Source: Malaya genurostris | Taxonomy: Eukaryota; Arthropoda; Insecta; Diptera; Culicidae | NCBI RefSeq assembly: GCF_030247185.1 | Contig: NC_080572.1 | Coordinates: 33,464,971-33,528,970, forward strand | Reading direction: 5' to 3' | Length of the DNA: 64,000 bases | Part shown: positions 21,881 through 34,730 of the stretch, piece by piece | Layout of the letters: the number at the start of each line of letters is the position of its first letter | How positions within the stretch are numbered: position 1 is the first letter of the stretch | Position numbers and translations under genes: made by a program | Notes under the pieces: generated by a model | What the model was told of the DNA's origin: nothing | The model's database searches: none | The model's input: only the letters and a program-made list of their open reading frames with translations

Positions 21881-23583
21881 GTCCTGCATCAGAAAATTGT
21901 TCGAAAAAAATATTCTTCGACGTCTCGACACTTGAGTTGTCAGATACTCAGTTTGGCTTCCGTAGAAATAAATGGACGAATGACTGCCTTGCATTACTTT
22001 CGTCTGACATCCAAATTGATTTCGCTCAAAAACAACAAATGGCATCTGTATTTTTAGACATTGAAGGACCATTTGATTTAGTTTCCATTGATGTTCTTTC
22101 AGACAAGCTCCACCAACATGGACTCCCAGCGGTTATAAATAATTATTTGCACAACCTTTTATCAGAGAAACGCATGCATTTTTCACATGGCGATTCAGAA
22201 TTAGCTACATTTCATTCAGAATTAGCTATTACATGGGTCTCCCGCAAGGCTCATGCCTCAGTCCGCTTATGTATAATTTTTACGTGAATGACATTGACAG
22301 CTGTCTAGTAACCCCCTGCACACTAAGACAATTGGCAGGTGATGGCGTGGTTTCAGTTACTGGACCCAAAGCTATTGATCTGCATAAACCATTGCAAGAT
22401 ACTTTAGATAACTTGTCCGTTTGGGCTGTTCATCTTGGTATCCAATTCTCTGCGGAGAAAACAGAGCTGGTCGTCTTTCCAAGAAAGCATGATCCCGCGC
22501 AGCTTCAGCTGCATTTGAGAGGAAGAATGATCCAACAGGTTTTGACTTTCAAATACCTCGGGGTGTGGTTTGATTCCAAATGCACGTGGGGAGGACACAT
22601 TAGGTATCTGATAACAAAATGCCAACAAAGAGTACATTTTCTTCGAACAATAACAGGATCTTGGTGGGGTGCTCATCCGCAAGATCTAATAAAATTGTAT
22701 CAAACAACGATACTTTCAGTGATGGAATATGGATGCGTTTGTTTTCGTTCCGCTGCCAACTCTCATATTATCAAATTAGAGCGAATTCAATATCGTTGTT
22801 TGCGAATTGCTTTAGGCTGCATACATTCGACACATACAATGAGTCTTGAAGTTCTGGCGGGAGTTCTTCCATTGAAAGATCGTTTTTGGGAGCTTTCATC
22901 GCGACTGCTAATAAGATGTGAGGTACTGAATCCCCTGGTTATTAATAACTTCGAAAGGCTAGTTGAGCTTCAATCTCAAACAAGATTCATGACAGTATAT
23001 TTTACCCATATGTCACAGGAAATCGACCCTTCAAGATATATTCCTATCCGTGACAGCCTCCTAAATTTCCCTGACTCAACTCTATTTTTCGACACATCCA
23101 TGCAGCGCGAATTGCGTGGAATCCTGGAACACCTATGCTCGATGGAAATCCCAAAACTATTTACAAGTAAGTTCAGGCATATTGACTATTGCCAGCTGGC
23201 AAATTTCTTGGGATAAAGATAATCTTAGTGGGTGCTTGCACTCAATTATTCCTAAAATATCGACAAAGGCATAGTTCAGGGGACTGTATGTGAGTAGGGA
23301 TTTCATTCGTGTGATGTCCTGACTCATGTCCAATCACTACACGTTAGACGCACATCTCCTTCGAATTAAACTATCCGAGACTGATAATTGTGCTTGTGGC
23401 GAAGGTTATCATGTCGTTTGGACATGCGTGGAGTATCGTGATGTCAGATCTCAACTAATAAATTCCTTGCGTACTCAAGGTAGACTATCGAATGTCTCAG
23501 TTCGTGACATTCTTGTTTGTCGTGACCTTTCTTACATGAAACTTCTTTATCATTTCATTAAGTTCATTGGAGTTCCAATTTAA
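21881..23583 (+). pseudogene. Copy A segment 3: RT core and C-terminus, degraded
   Basis: Continues LINE copy A from MLSCIRKLFEK. A deletion near 21934 removes part of the RT. A short duplication at 22190-22235 (repeated ATTCAGAATTAGCTA) breaks the frame. The catalytic motif reads QLAGDGVVSVTG, so the first aspartate of the usual ADD is glycine. The palm and thumb are otherwise well kept (TELVVFPRKHDP, LTFKYLGVWFDSKCTWGG). Most of RNase H is deleted around 23180. The C-terminus is recovered as MSNHYTLDAHLLRI and CACGEGYHVVWTC, ending at 23583. Dead copy. Confidence 0.92.
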
Positions 23584-23905
23584 ATTTTATTTTATGTTAG
23601 ACCCCTTTCTCTTCCATGAGTTCAACCAATAGCCAGCTATATTGAATAAAAAACAAAAGTGATGAACTGATACAAACAAACTTGAAATAGTTATAAGATC
23701 ATGTACAAAATGAATGTATTTTATTTAATGTAATTTATAATAGCAAATCGCTTGATAAAAAGAGTTTTTAGATTAACTAATGAATACCAAAATATTAATA
23801 TGATATTCGGAATGTATTAGATTTATAGTACTATGTATTGTGGATGCCACGGCGAAGAAAAACCTTTGTATATTGCCTATGAAATAAACGTATTTATGGA
23901 AAAAA

Positions 23906-24755
23906 AGTAAATTGGTTAAAACTGAACTATCAACGACATTGTAAACATTAAATGAATCCCGAATGCTTTTCTATCAACACTAAAAGAGCAGCATAGTATT
24001 TGAAACTACAAACTTGATGCGATGTACAAATTTACAACGATTTTTAAGCTGCCGAGTAGAATTCAATTTTATAAAATGCTTTTTGATGCGCCTTCAATCC
24101 AAGTCTGTTTATAAAGATATGAAAAACAATGTAGATCGAGTGCATTTTTTATCTTGTTTATAAATTTTCTGATATATTCTCATGTGTAACATCGACAAAA
24201 AAAGAAACAATCAGAGCAGATTAGAAAAGTTAGTGTTAGTAGACAATTCATTTCGATATCATTTCTAGATAATTTAAGTAATAATCGTATGTACCGCTTT
24301 GGATACTAATAGGAAAGCAGGGCCAAAACCAAAATGGATTCAATACGAAATTCTCCGAAGACGTTACAAACACAGAAGCAGCTGGTAGGATGACAAAATA
24401 TCGATACGATACAAATGCACGACTCAATGATTGACTGGTTACCGGGTGAAGCACATTTCCTGCCCAAGTGACAAATTCTCTTGCAATAGAAGATACTCGT
24501 AACTTGTAATAGAAGATACTCGTATTATTCGTTACAAATTGGTTACCCTAAATGAATTTAACGCTTGGGTTATATGCTGGAGGGAACCTATTAATGATAG
24601 GCTGGTTTACTCCTTCACTAGTGTTCTTTTGGGCACCATAGCCTAATTCGTCCGGCATGGAAAGTGTGGAGCTTTGTAACCCCCACCCTCGGCCATAAAA
24701 GGAAACAAACGATCGCAATCTCTTTTTTCGCGTTCATTAAAAAATTCTGAAAACT
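23906..24755. other. No recognised gene
   Basis: AT-rich sequence with only shadow-length ORFs. A short direct repeat, AATAGAAGATACTCGTA, occurs at about 24485 and 24509. GGGCACCATAGCCTA near 24633 recurs near 41040, so a small dispersed repeat fragment is likely. Confidence 0.5.
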
Positions 24756-24767
24756 AGCGACGGTATT

Positions 24768-25755
24768 TTTTTATTTAAAAGATATTTTTCATTCAGGCCT
24801 ATTTCCGTACAAGCTTTACGTGGTCGATTGAGCCGATTTTTTAAATAATTTTTTTTGAGTTGGATCTCGTTGTCACCCTTTTTCTAGGGGAGAGAAGCTT
24901 CCATTTCCCTCCTGCGAGGATTGAGGGGCACTTCGTTCGTGGTTCGTCTTGTCATCCATTGCCGCATCGATGGTATTGTTGTCGATTTCCGTCTTCTTTT
25001 CGTTGCTAGTTGCTGTAGATGAGTCTTGTTTTACATTGGTTGCAATTGCTGGTTGGTTGGATGGTAAGTTGTTAACTGCAGCTGGTGTACTTTGTTCTAT
25101 AAAGGATGATGATGGATTCGTTGAAGGGGATGCTTCATTGTTGTTGGTGGCTGTCACAGATGTACTGGGGTTGCTTGGGGTTGGTGTGAAGGAAGCACCG
25201 TTGTCCTTTGGTGTGGTTGTCTCCTTGTTCAGTTTATCACATGGCTTACCGTAATGAACAGCTTTTTGGCAATATTGACATGTGGCCATCTGATTGTCAT
25301 AGGTAACAAGTGATTTGCACGGAATTCTTGTATCTTGACCGAAAATCCCATAAGAAGGTATAGGCCTCTTCAAGTGTATGCGTAATAAACGTACGCCATT
25401 TAGAATACCGGGGAAAAAATTCTTCCACTTTTCTTTTTCGATAGAGAGAATCTCTCCGTATTGGGATATAGTTTTGCGAATATATGAATCGGTGTCGCTT
25501 GATCGAAGATCATGCACACGCACTTCTATTGCACTATCTTCCATATATACTGGAATGTTGTACTTAATGTTCTCGTGCTCCACATAGTGCACATTGTTAT
25601 TGTCTTTTGCTAATTGAATTGCATCCAACTCTTTATAAAACTGGATGTAAACAACATTATTCGTCTTATTGCATTGAAGTAAATGCACAATTCTGTCCCG
25701 AACGTAAGCGGTTTTGTTTTATCGACTGACTTGGATGAGATGTGAAACCGAACTG
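24768..25755 (-). mobile_element. ORF1-only retroelement, copy D
   Basis: AGCGACGGTATT is duplicated at 24756-24767 and 25756-25767. The minus-strand 5' end starts CAGTTCGG, matching copy C's (T)CAGTTC start, so the 5' end is probably complete. Body, 3' UTR (TACAAGCTTTACGTGGTCGA) and A-rich tail follow. The ORF1 N-terminal region is missing by internal deletion just after the 5' end. No RT coding follows ORF1. Confidence 0.85.
24873..25688 (-). pseudogene. Gag-like ORF of ORF1-only retroelement, copy D
   Basis: About 271 codons, homologous to the copy C protein (NIPVYMEDSAIEVRVHDLR, ILSIEKEKWKNFFPGI) with the same CX2CX4HX4C knuckle, CQYCQKAVHYGKPC. The N-terminal 80 or so residues are absent. 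Compared with copy C, one base is lost in a C-run near 24893, so the basic C-terminal tail is replaced by an early stop. Probably non-functional. Confidence 0.8.
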
Positions 25756-25767
25756 AGCGACGGTATT

Positions 25768-26113
25768 GAAAGAAATCCGCAAAAAACGTTTGAAAAAACA
25801 CGTATATCTAATCGCAATGATAAAGTCTATTTCTAGCAAAAATAATTCGTTGCGCTTTGCTTGTTAAATATCTTGCGGGTATTTTAATTTATTCGAGCAT
25901 GATTTGTCTTTTATATCTAATCCAAAACCTTTGCTTGATTTTTCTACACTGACACGGAGTTAGAACACATTTGGCAAACCTAGTCCGTTGTTTTTTCTTG
26001 AACATCTCTTCGATACATTCTCAACCTGCTTCCTGAATACAAGTTGGATATATGTTCGCCAAAGGGAAAACTAGGGTAACTGAGTCGATTTTCGATTTCA
26101 AAAATTGTGGCTG
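25768..26113. other. No recognised gene
   Basis: Short unclassified AT-rich stretch between two insertions. Nothing supportable. Confidence 0.5.
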
Positions 26114-26135
26114 ACAAAATGTTGGACATTCTTAT

Positions 26136-26286
26136 GTATGTATGTATGTGTGAAGCCACCATCAGTTCAAGGCATTACCAGTGAATGCAGGTAGACTTAC
26201 AGTAGATTCGAATTTGATTATCAGATAACTTTCATATTACTGCTGTTAAGAAGGCCAAAATGGGCTTTGAGGACCCGGCGCCTTCC
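26136..26286 (-). mobile_element. Family R retroelement, 5'-truncated fragment
   Basis: A 151-bp fragment with the family R 3' end (GTGAAGCCACCATCAGTTCA on the + strand, also at 28943 and, inverted, near 56655). It is flanked by an exact 22-bp target duplication (26114-26135 and 26287-26308, beginning ACAAAATGTTGG). A short (ATGT)n tail lies at the 26136 side, so the element reads on the minus strand. It diverges from the long copies after the first 60 bp or so, which suggests a subfamily. Confidence 0.8.
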
Positions 26287-26308
26287 ACAAAATGTTGGAC
26301 ATTCTTAT

Positions 26309-27939
26309 CGAACAAAAACTTCAATACAGCTATTATCTAATGGAGCTGGGTAAAAATTTCACCCGAAAAACGACAAATTTGAATAAACTTTCTTGTACCC
26401 CAATATTGTGCTGAAACAAATTCACGAACCGGCGGAAAGCACACAGTGAAAAATCGAGCGGTACCCCACCGACTGTTCATATTGAGGAAGAGTGAATGTG
26501 TGGTTTAAAAATAGGTCCCAAATAAAGAAAAAAAACTAAAAAATCAACTAGAAAAAAAACAGCCAAAGTCGTTTACTTCGTTGACGAGTAATATCCGTCA
26601 GTTGAGGCGGGCCAAGTGGGTTTAGTTTGTTTTCGAGTAGGATATGTCGTTCCTCTGATAGCATTTTACATGCTTTGTTTCATTATTGAGAATCAGTTGT
26701 AGGTACTATTGATTCAAAAGCGCTTTAGTGGTGCAATGTGTATTCTGAACAGGTTCGTGATAAACCTAGTCGAAACGTTCACACGTTTATGTAAAGTATG
26801 CGTGAGTTTCACCTTGTTTGCATTTTTCGATAGATACGGATATTTAAATCCAAAGTTCAGTGTGTCACAGTAGGCTTTTAGCTTAGACCCGATTGATTGC
26901 GCATTTCAGAAGGTAAACACAAAGACAGCATATGTCTGCTCCTGGTCGCTTGTATGTAAGTTCATTGGCCTGATGAAACATGCGAGTCGGATAATCGGAT
27001 ACGTTTTTACAATACGTACATAGACGTTGAACCGAGGTGAACCCATAGATCTGAACCAATGTCGTAATTCAACGTTATGATAATAATGTATCATGTTGAG
27101 TTAGAAACAAGCCGGAAAAAGTCATGGATTGATAAAAGAGGCCGCTGTTAGAGGCATTTTTTTGCTTAGAAAGTCGTCGTAATGCACTATCAATATTTCA
27201 TTCATTTTCTTTTGCTTCTTCTCGTGTCTGTTACTGCTCTGGAAGAAAGCAAGTGAATGAACAACACTTCTAACTGGAGTTGGCTTATTCAATTTATTCA
27301 GTCAAGTTTGCATTTTTCCAGTGTTTCATTGAATTAAAATTCAAATTGTTTAACTACCCAAATAGTAAGTGACATTGATTCCCACATGCTAATCAATACC
27401 GATTCTTACAATAAGTGAATGAAGATATTCTATGATAGACAGACACCAATTAATACGGGAATGAAAAAATTGGTAAAATTGAATTATTGTCAACAATTGC
27501 CGTTAGGTACTATTGGGACTACTGAAACTGCTTTAGATATTGGTCGTGTGCTGTAATGCTTCGAAATCTAGAGTTATGGTACCAATAGTCATCTCATTAG
27601 TAGAGTCATCGCGTACTTTTGCAATTTATTCGACTTATAATGAACGGATTGCGATAAAATCGTTTCGATCATGGTTTGAAACAAGAATCACGCTTTTGTC
27701 ATCGGTAACGCTGGTAGATCTCAAGGTCTGCATTCCAGGTAGTTTTTAATGAACCAGCACATCTTTCTAATTCATCACAATGATCCCATTATTTGAATGT
27801 GATACCGCAAGAACTTCCACCGATCTTATCAGACTATGCTCATTTTCTGTATATAATACTTCATATAACAATGATCCCCGACCTTAGAAAGTAATCAAAT
27901 AAAAACTTTGTTTTTTTTCCTTCTAATAGTGTAATAATA
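26309..27939. other. No recognised gene
   Basis: About 1.6 kb of AT-rich sequence with shadow ORFs only. No TIR, LTR or coding motif was recognised. Confidence 0.5.
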
Positions 27940-28147
27940 CTTATTTATCACTTCAGTCCTAGGCCACCGGGCCTCAGCTGTATGTTGGAGACATTTCGAT
28001 TCAACTGATTTCATGGTTGTTTGCCTCCAGCCTCGGTAGAAGCTAAACGTCCGTAGGTCGTTTTCAACTTGATCTTTTAGTCTGATCCGCAGAACTCCTC
28101 TTCTTTTCGTCAGATCATTGTTGAGTACCATTTTAACTGGATTGTCT
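27940..28147 (-). pseudogene. RTE-clade LINE 3' fragment, second copy
   Basis: The minus-strand translation carries the same C-terminal motif as 12907-13402 (VENDLRTFSFYRGWRQTTM, then SVESKCLQHTAEA) with more substitutions. It is preceded on the + strand by an AATAATACTTATTTATC-like tail. Heavily 5'-truncated and old. Confidence 0.7.
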
Positions 28148-28907
28148 ATTATTATATTATATTAAGTTAACAAATGATTATAATTAAACCCAAATTTGTT
28201 GAAATCAGTTCACCCATCTCAGGAAAAATTGAGCTGTTGAAAAACAACGCTATTTATCGGTTACGTCACTTATACCAACATATCTTCAGAACCAGAAGCC
28301 ACAGTCATTTGACCTTCGAATTAGCTCCAAAACGATCCTCAGCTTGTTGAAATCGGCTCAGTCACATTAGAGAAAATTGAGCGATGAAAAAATTCGTTGA
28401 AAGGTACTCACACCAGTAGCGTCTCGTCCTCATGTGCACCTCGTGCACTGCACAACCGGTCAAATTGAAGGAATTAACTGCATCCCTATCCACATTCAAT
28501 CTCTATACAATCGATAAATGCAGGTCAAATGGTATCAAATGAACACCAGTTTTCTGTATTTTGATCGAATCGGATTACTCGGATTGAATGTGAAAATCTT
28601 CATTCTTGGATTCGATCGAGTGATACTTTCATATGGAATACTCGAACCCGATCGAGATACAGAAAGCAAAATTTCGTATTCGATCGAAATAGTTCGATTC
28701 GAATGAAATACAGAATTTTTTTGTTCTCTCTGTCTGTGAAAAAACAAATGGCTGTCCTCGTTGCAACGTGTAGAAAACAAATGGCTGTCGTTGCAACGTC
28801 GAAGCGATTATTGAGGTTATTGACAGATCTTCTGGACAAGCAAAGCGCATATTTCTTCTATTGTATCAATGATACAAAATAAGTTTAATAAAAAATCTCT
28901 ATCCGAA
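28148..28907. repeat. Old dispersed-repeat remnants
   Basis: 28190-28400 contains two inverted, weakly conserved traces of the dispersed repeat (TTGTTGAAATCAGTTCACCC and TTGTTGAAATCGGCTCAGTC). 28745-28797 has a direct repeat of AAACAAATGGCTGTC plus GTTGCAACGT. No gene. Confidence 0.5.
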
Positions 28908-30016
28908 AGTATATCGTTATTTCATTGTGATGCGATGTGAAGTGAAGCCACCATCAGTTCAAGGACTTGCCAGTGGATGCGGGTAGACTTACAGTAGCCC
29001 CGATATGACTCATCCATTCACCTTCTTACTATAGCTGTTACCGAAAAGCGAACAAAAAGAGTTGGGCGGATATGTAAGTAGAGTCACTTACTCGTATTCC
29101 GCGGGAATAAAAGATGCTCTTCCAACCATAATATCCAGTGCATGGATGAAGCATATCGCTATACATGCTTGAACCCGCCTGATAGTTTGTTTGAGAAGGG
29201 CGCGTCAGACTCATTTCAAACCTTCAGAAGGAAACAAGTTTCCTTCAAGTGACTTGGTCTGGCTATCCACAATCCCTCGTCCAGTCATCAATTCGTCCGA
29301 TGCCCTGATGCTCCCTCCCCTTTACGCCCTCGTGATAAATGTTTTATATTGATAAATACAATGAAACATAGTGTAATGAAATTAATATAACATAAAATGA
29401 TATGATAGATTACAAAATAATATAATATAACATAATATAATATAATATAATTTAATTTAATATAATATAATACAAAATTTATAATATAATATATTATAAA
29501 ACAATATATAAAATAACAGTTAATGTAGAGTGTCAGTTACGCTCTTCTATCTTCGCACTACTGCAGGAAGTAGAATATTTCTCTTCTAATAACAATAATA
29601 ATATCCACATCTATAAAAATAATATATGTTATTATTATTGATGACGAATTAATAATAACAACAATAAATATAATCATGAAAATAATAATGAAAAACAATA
29701 TAATATAGTACAATGAAATATATTATAAATAATAGAATGAATAAAATAATATATTGCGATACGCTATGATATTATATTACTTGAATTTATATGTCATTTC
29801 TCATCCACTCATTTTGCCATTAACGCATTTCCTCGACCAATTGTCACCACAGACACACGTGTAGGCAGGACACACAGACACAGGAACCAGTGAGGACCAA
29901 GCTCACCTTGTGACGACCTTGATATTTAGTTAAAAGATTATTTTAAAAATGATAACTTATAAGGAAAACAAATTTATATTTTGCGCAGAGGTACGTAGTA
30001 CTACTCATAATAAACT

Positions 30017-30211
30017 CTATAATATAATATAATATAATATAATATAATATAATATAATATAATATAATATAATGTAATATAATATAATATAATATAATAT
30101 AATATAATATAATATAATATAATATAATATAATATAATATAATATAATATAATAAAATATATTATAATATAATATAATATAATACAATATAATATGATAT
30201 AATGCAATGCA
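30017..30211. repeat. (TAATA)n pentanucleotide array within R1
   Basis: Nearly perfect 5-bp periodicity, with AATAT repeated more than 30 times. The matching position in R2 (about 55440-55585) has a shorter, interrupted version. Open frames through it are artefacts of the repeat. Confidence 0.92.
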
Positions 30212-30516
30212 GTATAATACCATACAACATAGTTTATAACAACATAAAATAGTGTAAGACGATAATATATGAAACAATATGCTATTATACAATATAATGT
30301 CGCAGTGTAAGTTACGCTCTTCTAATAATAATAATAATAATAATAATAAAAATAATAATAATGATACATGATGTGATAAACAACAGAATTATATGTTGTA
30401 ATATATTTATTTTATTTATTTATTTGTCGTCAAACTATAGTAGACCATTACATTGTATTAATTACATTTTAACACGTGTGATATTTTCTAAAATAAACAT
30501 TAATGTGCATTATGTT

Positions 30517-33500
30517 CTAGGACCTAGGTCGTATTGAATTAAAATATTGTTTGAGCTGGGCTGTCGTCATTGTAAAGTCAATTGCTCCGCAATGCTTATT
30601 ATAAGTTGACATCATTTGATTTAATGGGCCAAATTTAGCATAGTTGGTACGATAATGACTTATATAGAATATAGCTCGGTTTCGTAATTGTCGGGAAGGT
30701 ATATAAAAATTAAGTTTAGACAGAAGTACAGATGAATCAACCCGATGTGTAACGATGTTATGTATGAATGAAACCATTAATTGTTCTCGACGCTCTTCTA
30801 GTGTGTGGATGTCAATGAGCATGCAACGAGCTTTGTATGATGGTAGAGGAAATCTTGCCCAACCTAACTTACGGAGTGCAAATAATAGGAATTGCTTTTG
30901 AACTGATTCTATACGTTCCTTGTGAGTGATTGAGAATGGGGACCAAACAATGCTACAATATTCAAGTATAGACCTTACGTAGGCAATATATAATGTTTTA
31001 ATCGTGTAAGGATCGCAAAAATTATAGCTGAAGCGTTTTATAAATGCAAGCATGTTATTAGCTTTGCCTATTATCGTATTATAGTGATCGATGAAAGTCA
31101 ACTTTTTATCTAAAATTACTCCTAGATCTCTAATTCTGATACATCTTTCTACTGTTTGATCGCCTAGTTTAATTGTGATATCTGGTGTGTTTTGTTTCCT
31201 ACTGAAAGCTATTACTTTACATTTATTGACATTTAGTTTCAAAAGGCTTTTGTTACACCAGACATGGAACGTTTGCACTTCATCTTGAAATACCACCTTG
31301 TCTACATCACTTTTTATTTCTAGGAAGAGTTTCATGTCATCGGCATAAATCAACACTTTTATGTGTTTTAAAATAAGAGATATATCGTTTACAAATAAAA
31401 TGAATAAGAGAGGGCCTAGATGAGAACCTTGTGGAACTCCTGAGGTTACTAGGACATGGTTGGATATCCTCCCTTTAAATCGAACCATTTGCTGACGATC
31501 AGTCAGATACGACTCAAGCCATTTGAGTAGTTCAGGACCAGTTCCTATTTTTTGTAGTTTGAATAATAACATAGGTATATCAATGCGATCAAATGCTTTG
31601 CTGAAGTCAGTATAGAGAGCTTCTATGTAATTACCCTTATCCATAGCAGCCAGTGAGTAATTGACAAATTCGAGTAAATTTGTATTAGTTGAGCGACCCT
31701 TAAAAAATCCATGCTGCATATTAGTGATTCTATTTTTAACTTGATAAAACATCTTTTCATTGATTATCGCTTCAAAAAGTTTAGGAATGCAGGAGATAAT
31801 TGCAATTCCTCGATAATTACACACATCTGATTTTTTTCCACTTTTGTAAATCGGTACCAAATAGGAGTCCTTCCATATTTTAGGAAAAATACCGGTCATG
31901 AGTGATTTATTGAAAAGCCAAAACAAGGGTGTGGCTAGTTCTAACGATAGTTTTTTCATGAATATGGGAGGAATTCCATCAGGTCCGGGACCTTTAGAGA
32001 TATCTAATTTATTGAGCGCTTGCATAATATCTTGGACGCTAATGTTATGAATATTAATGTCACAAGCATGTTCAGGGAAGAAATTAAAATATTCACGGTC
32101 TCGATCCTCTTCGGAAAACGTAGTATAGGTTTCTTGGAAGTAATTTGCAAATAGTGTACAAATATCTTCCGAGTTGTCAGCAATCTTATCCTTGAAAAAC
32201 ATTTTTGGGGGAAAATTATTAGATTTCAGTTTTTGTTTTACGTAATTGAAGAAATTCTTCGGGCAAGATTTGATTTCACTCTCCGTTTTTGAATAGTACT
32301 CCTCGGAAGCGATTTCAATTGCCAGATTCAATTGATCACAAGTTTATAAGTAAGTTCCTAAGTTGACGCTACTACTGTCTCTTTTATATTTTTTATGGGC
32401 CTTCTGTTTTCGATTTTTTAGATTTTTAATGTTATCATTATACCATATTGGATATTTATAGTTAAGTCGTCGTCTGATTCTCTTAAAAGGTACCTGATCA
32501 TTAATAGTATCAAATAAGATCTTATAAAACATTTCCACAGAAGTTTCAACATTAGACTCCCTGAAAATGGTTTGCCAATCAATGTTACTTAATTTTAACT
32601 TTATGTTATCATAATTTGCCAAGTCATACTGAAAGACCTCGTCATACTCATATTCATCGGGTCTATTATACTCATGAACAAATATGGACAACTCAATTGC
32701 AGTGTGAAATCTTTCATTTTTCCATAAGGGGGTAAGGGATTCGGTAAGACAGAAGTCTTCTTGTGAATTTGTTAGTAAAAAATCTAAGTAACAGTTTTGC
32801 TGATTTTTAACGTAATTAATTTGGTTGAGTCCTAAGCATGCAACTTGATCAAAGATATATTGGAGGGTTTCATTCTCTCCTACCACTGGTAGGAGGATGC
32901 TCTCATTTTCTGAGTCTGGGAAAAAGTCAATGTCACGTTGATTGAAGTCACCATAAATGTGTACTTTCACTTCGGAAGGAAGGTTAGTTATGATTTCTTC
33001 AGCACTCTGGAAAAACTTTTCATATACTTCTTTACGGGTGTTGTTTGGGGGAAAATACACTGAGCAGAAAATATGTGTTTCCTCTGCCAGACGAGTTTTC
33101 ACCCATACGTGCTCGAATTCTTTAATTTTTCTAGTGGTTATGATCTCAGCATTAAATTTTGTAGAAATAGCAATTAGTACTCCACCACCCGATCTCTTAT
33201 CAGACATTTGTAAATCGCGATCATCTCTGAACACATTGTAATTATTGCCGAAAACTTCTTCACTCCTAACACTTTCATCCCAGCTTGTTTCTGTAGCTAA
33301 GATTATTGCATAAGAACTACTTAATATTTTATTACAAATTTCAGTCATTTTCAACGCACTTTTCATTCTATTAAAATTCTGGCCATAAACTATGACCTCC
33401 AATGATGACTTATTAAATTGTGCAGCATTTGGATGATAAGCATTATAATCAATAGAGTTGTCGTCGTTTTCTTCTCCTAAGGGGTGTGTCAATGACGCCG

Positions 33501-33573
33501 AAAACAAGAGTGTTGAGAATTGAGCGCGCCGTACAAAGTAGCTGACGCACCTTTTGGAGTCATCGGGTTGCAT
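30517..33573 (-). pseudogene. CR1 LINE ORF2 (endonuclease-RT), one in-frame stop
   Basis: A 1018-codon frame from the ATG at 33573 to the stop at 30517, interrupted only by a TAA at 32344-32346. The frames on either side of it are the same, so a single substitution may explain the loss. The N-terminal endonuclease shows ILATETSWDES, GGGVLIAISTKF and VHIYGDFNQRDIDF, with a short C-terminal region in place of the usual SDH. The RT shows LDISKGPGPDGIPPIFMKK, NYRGIAIISCIPKLFE, LYTDFSKAFDRIDI, SGVPQGSHLGPLLFILFVND and catalytic YADDMKLF. No RNase H follows. It overlaps ORF1 by 85 nt in another frame. Confidence 0.92.
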
Positions 33574-34730
33574 CGTTGCGGCGATCGTCGTGAGTCATTC
33601 GCTGGATATGGATTCAATATCTCACCTCTTTGGAATTGAATGGTTGGTCTATTATTTGCTAACGGTCTAGAAAAGCGGTCTTTCGCAGCAGCTAGAAGTA
33701 CTCTGTCTGGTGGGAGGACGCTGTTGGGTTGTCTTCGTATTAGATGATCATTACTAGGATAACATGAGCCACGAATATTGCAATTCTCATTGTAATTACT
33801 ATGATTTCTTAAATTGTTGCTGCTGTTGTTTACAGTGTTGTTCATTTTCAAATTCTTGAATAACTTCTTTTGCTTTTTGTGACTTCTAGCTTTTGCAGCT
33901 TGTTTCTGCTGATGTAGTCTTCTAGATTCTCGCGCATCGTAGTCACTCCAGTCCGATTTCCATACTTTTTTAGTGCCAAGAAAGCGCCATCCAGAATTAT
34001 CTACTTTGCATAATTCTGCCGCCAAACTGAGGCCTGAGGCATTGGACACTGGTATTTGCACAGGTTTCTTCGCTGCTACCAAATGTTTTGACAAAGACTT
34101 GATTTCGTCAAGAATGTCAATGGCCAATGTCGAACTTACGTTCATGGTGCAGCTGGCCGCAGTATCAAGAGATAGCTGGTTGATATGGTTTAGCTCGTTA
34201 TTCATATCACGCAACTCAGATGATAATTCGGAAGTCAGTTTTTTTAAGTCATTGTACACGTTTTCCTTCATTGCTGACATTGCTGTATCGAACAATGAGG
34301 TGACATGGTTTTTAATGGCAACAACACTGCCGGTCAAGCTGCTATTTTTGTTTATTGAAATCAATTCATTTTTTATAGTCGTAAGCAATATTTCTTGGGC
34401 ATCTATAGCCTCATGAACTAAGCTTGGCTTCTCTTGTTGCATCGAAAGTTTATGCACAACTTCCGTGTTTGAATGGAGTTGACGTTCAAGAAGCTTTTGT
34501 TGTTCAACTAGTCTATCGAGGTCCATTTTTGCGTTAACAAGCTCTTGACAGGACTCACAGCACGGCAGTATATAAGAGTTTACGTCAATAACTCTTCTAT
34601 CCCTTCTCCGCAGTGAACCCCGCTGAATAGACACTCCAACACAGGTGGCGTGAAATTTTCGTGGGCATCCAACACATGTCCACATAACCGAGTCGACGGT
34701 GGTATCCAAAGCACAAATTTCGCAGGTCAT
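33489..34730 (-). CDS. CR1 LINE ORF1 with PHD zinc finger
   Basis: About 413 aa from the ATG at 34730 (MTCEICALDTTVDSV). An upstream extension to 34811 uses a TTG only. The N-terminus has a Cys4-His-Cys3 PHD pattern: C3, C6, C19, C22, H27, C30, then a CCESC pair near residues 54-58. A Leu/Gln-rich coiled-coil-like stretch follows (about 60-200), then a basic Lys/Gln segment (QKQAAKARSHKKQKK) and an Asn-rich linker. CR1 and related LINEs often carry such an ORF1, thought to bind nucleic acid or chromatin. Uninterrupted, though its ORF2 partner has a stop. Confidence 0.88.
   Translation of the reverse strand: MTCEICALDTTVDSVMWTCVGCPRKFHATCVGVSIQRGSLRRRDRRVIDVNSYILPCCESCQELVNAKMDLDRLVEQQKLLERQLHSNTEVVHKLSMQQEKPSLVHEAIDAQEILLTTIKNELISINKNSSLTGSVVAIKNHVTSLFDTAMSAMKENVYNDLKKLTSELSSELRDMNNELNHINQLSLDTAASCTMNVSSTLAIDILDEIKSLSKHLVAAKKPVQIPVSNASGLSLAAELCKVDNSGWRFLGTKKVWKSDWSDYDARESRRLHQQKQAAKARSHKKQKKLFKNLKMNNTVNNSSNNLRNHSNYNENCNIRGSCYPSNDHLIRRQPNSVLPPDRVLLAAAKDRFSRPLANNRPTIQFQRGEILNPYPANDSRRSPQRCNPMTPKGASATLYGALNSQHSCFRRH

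Larger units (their letters stand above)
12608..23905 (+). mobile_element. I-superfamily LINE copy A, old, split by three insertions
   Basis: A 5'-truncated + strand member of the same family as the intact minus-strand copy B. Element sequence is 12608-12906, 13417-13500, 19532-20742 and 21881-23905. The gaps are an RTE fragment (12907-13402), copy B (13501-19519) and an ORF1-only element (20743-21867). It begins inside the ORF1 3' end and ends in an A-rich tail near 23900. Its 3' UTR matches copy B's, both containing a GGATGCCACGGCGAAGAA-like block. Each insertion is bracketed by a duplication of copy A sequence, which shows that copy A is the oldest layer. Confidence 0.9.

Noticed and set aside
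30001..30292. Long minus-strand frames of Tyr, Ile and Leu
   Set aside because: Artefact of the AATAT pentanucleotide array.
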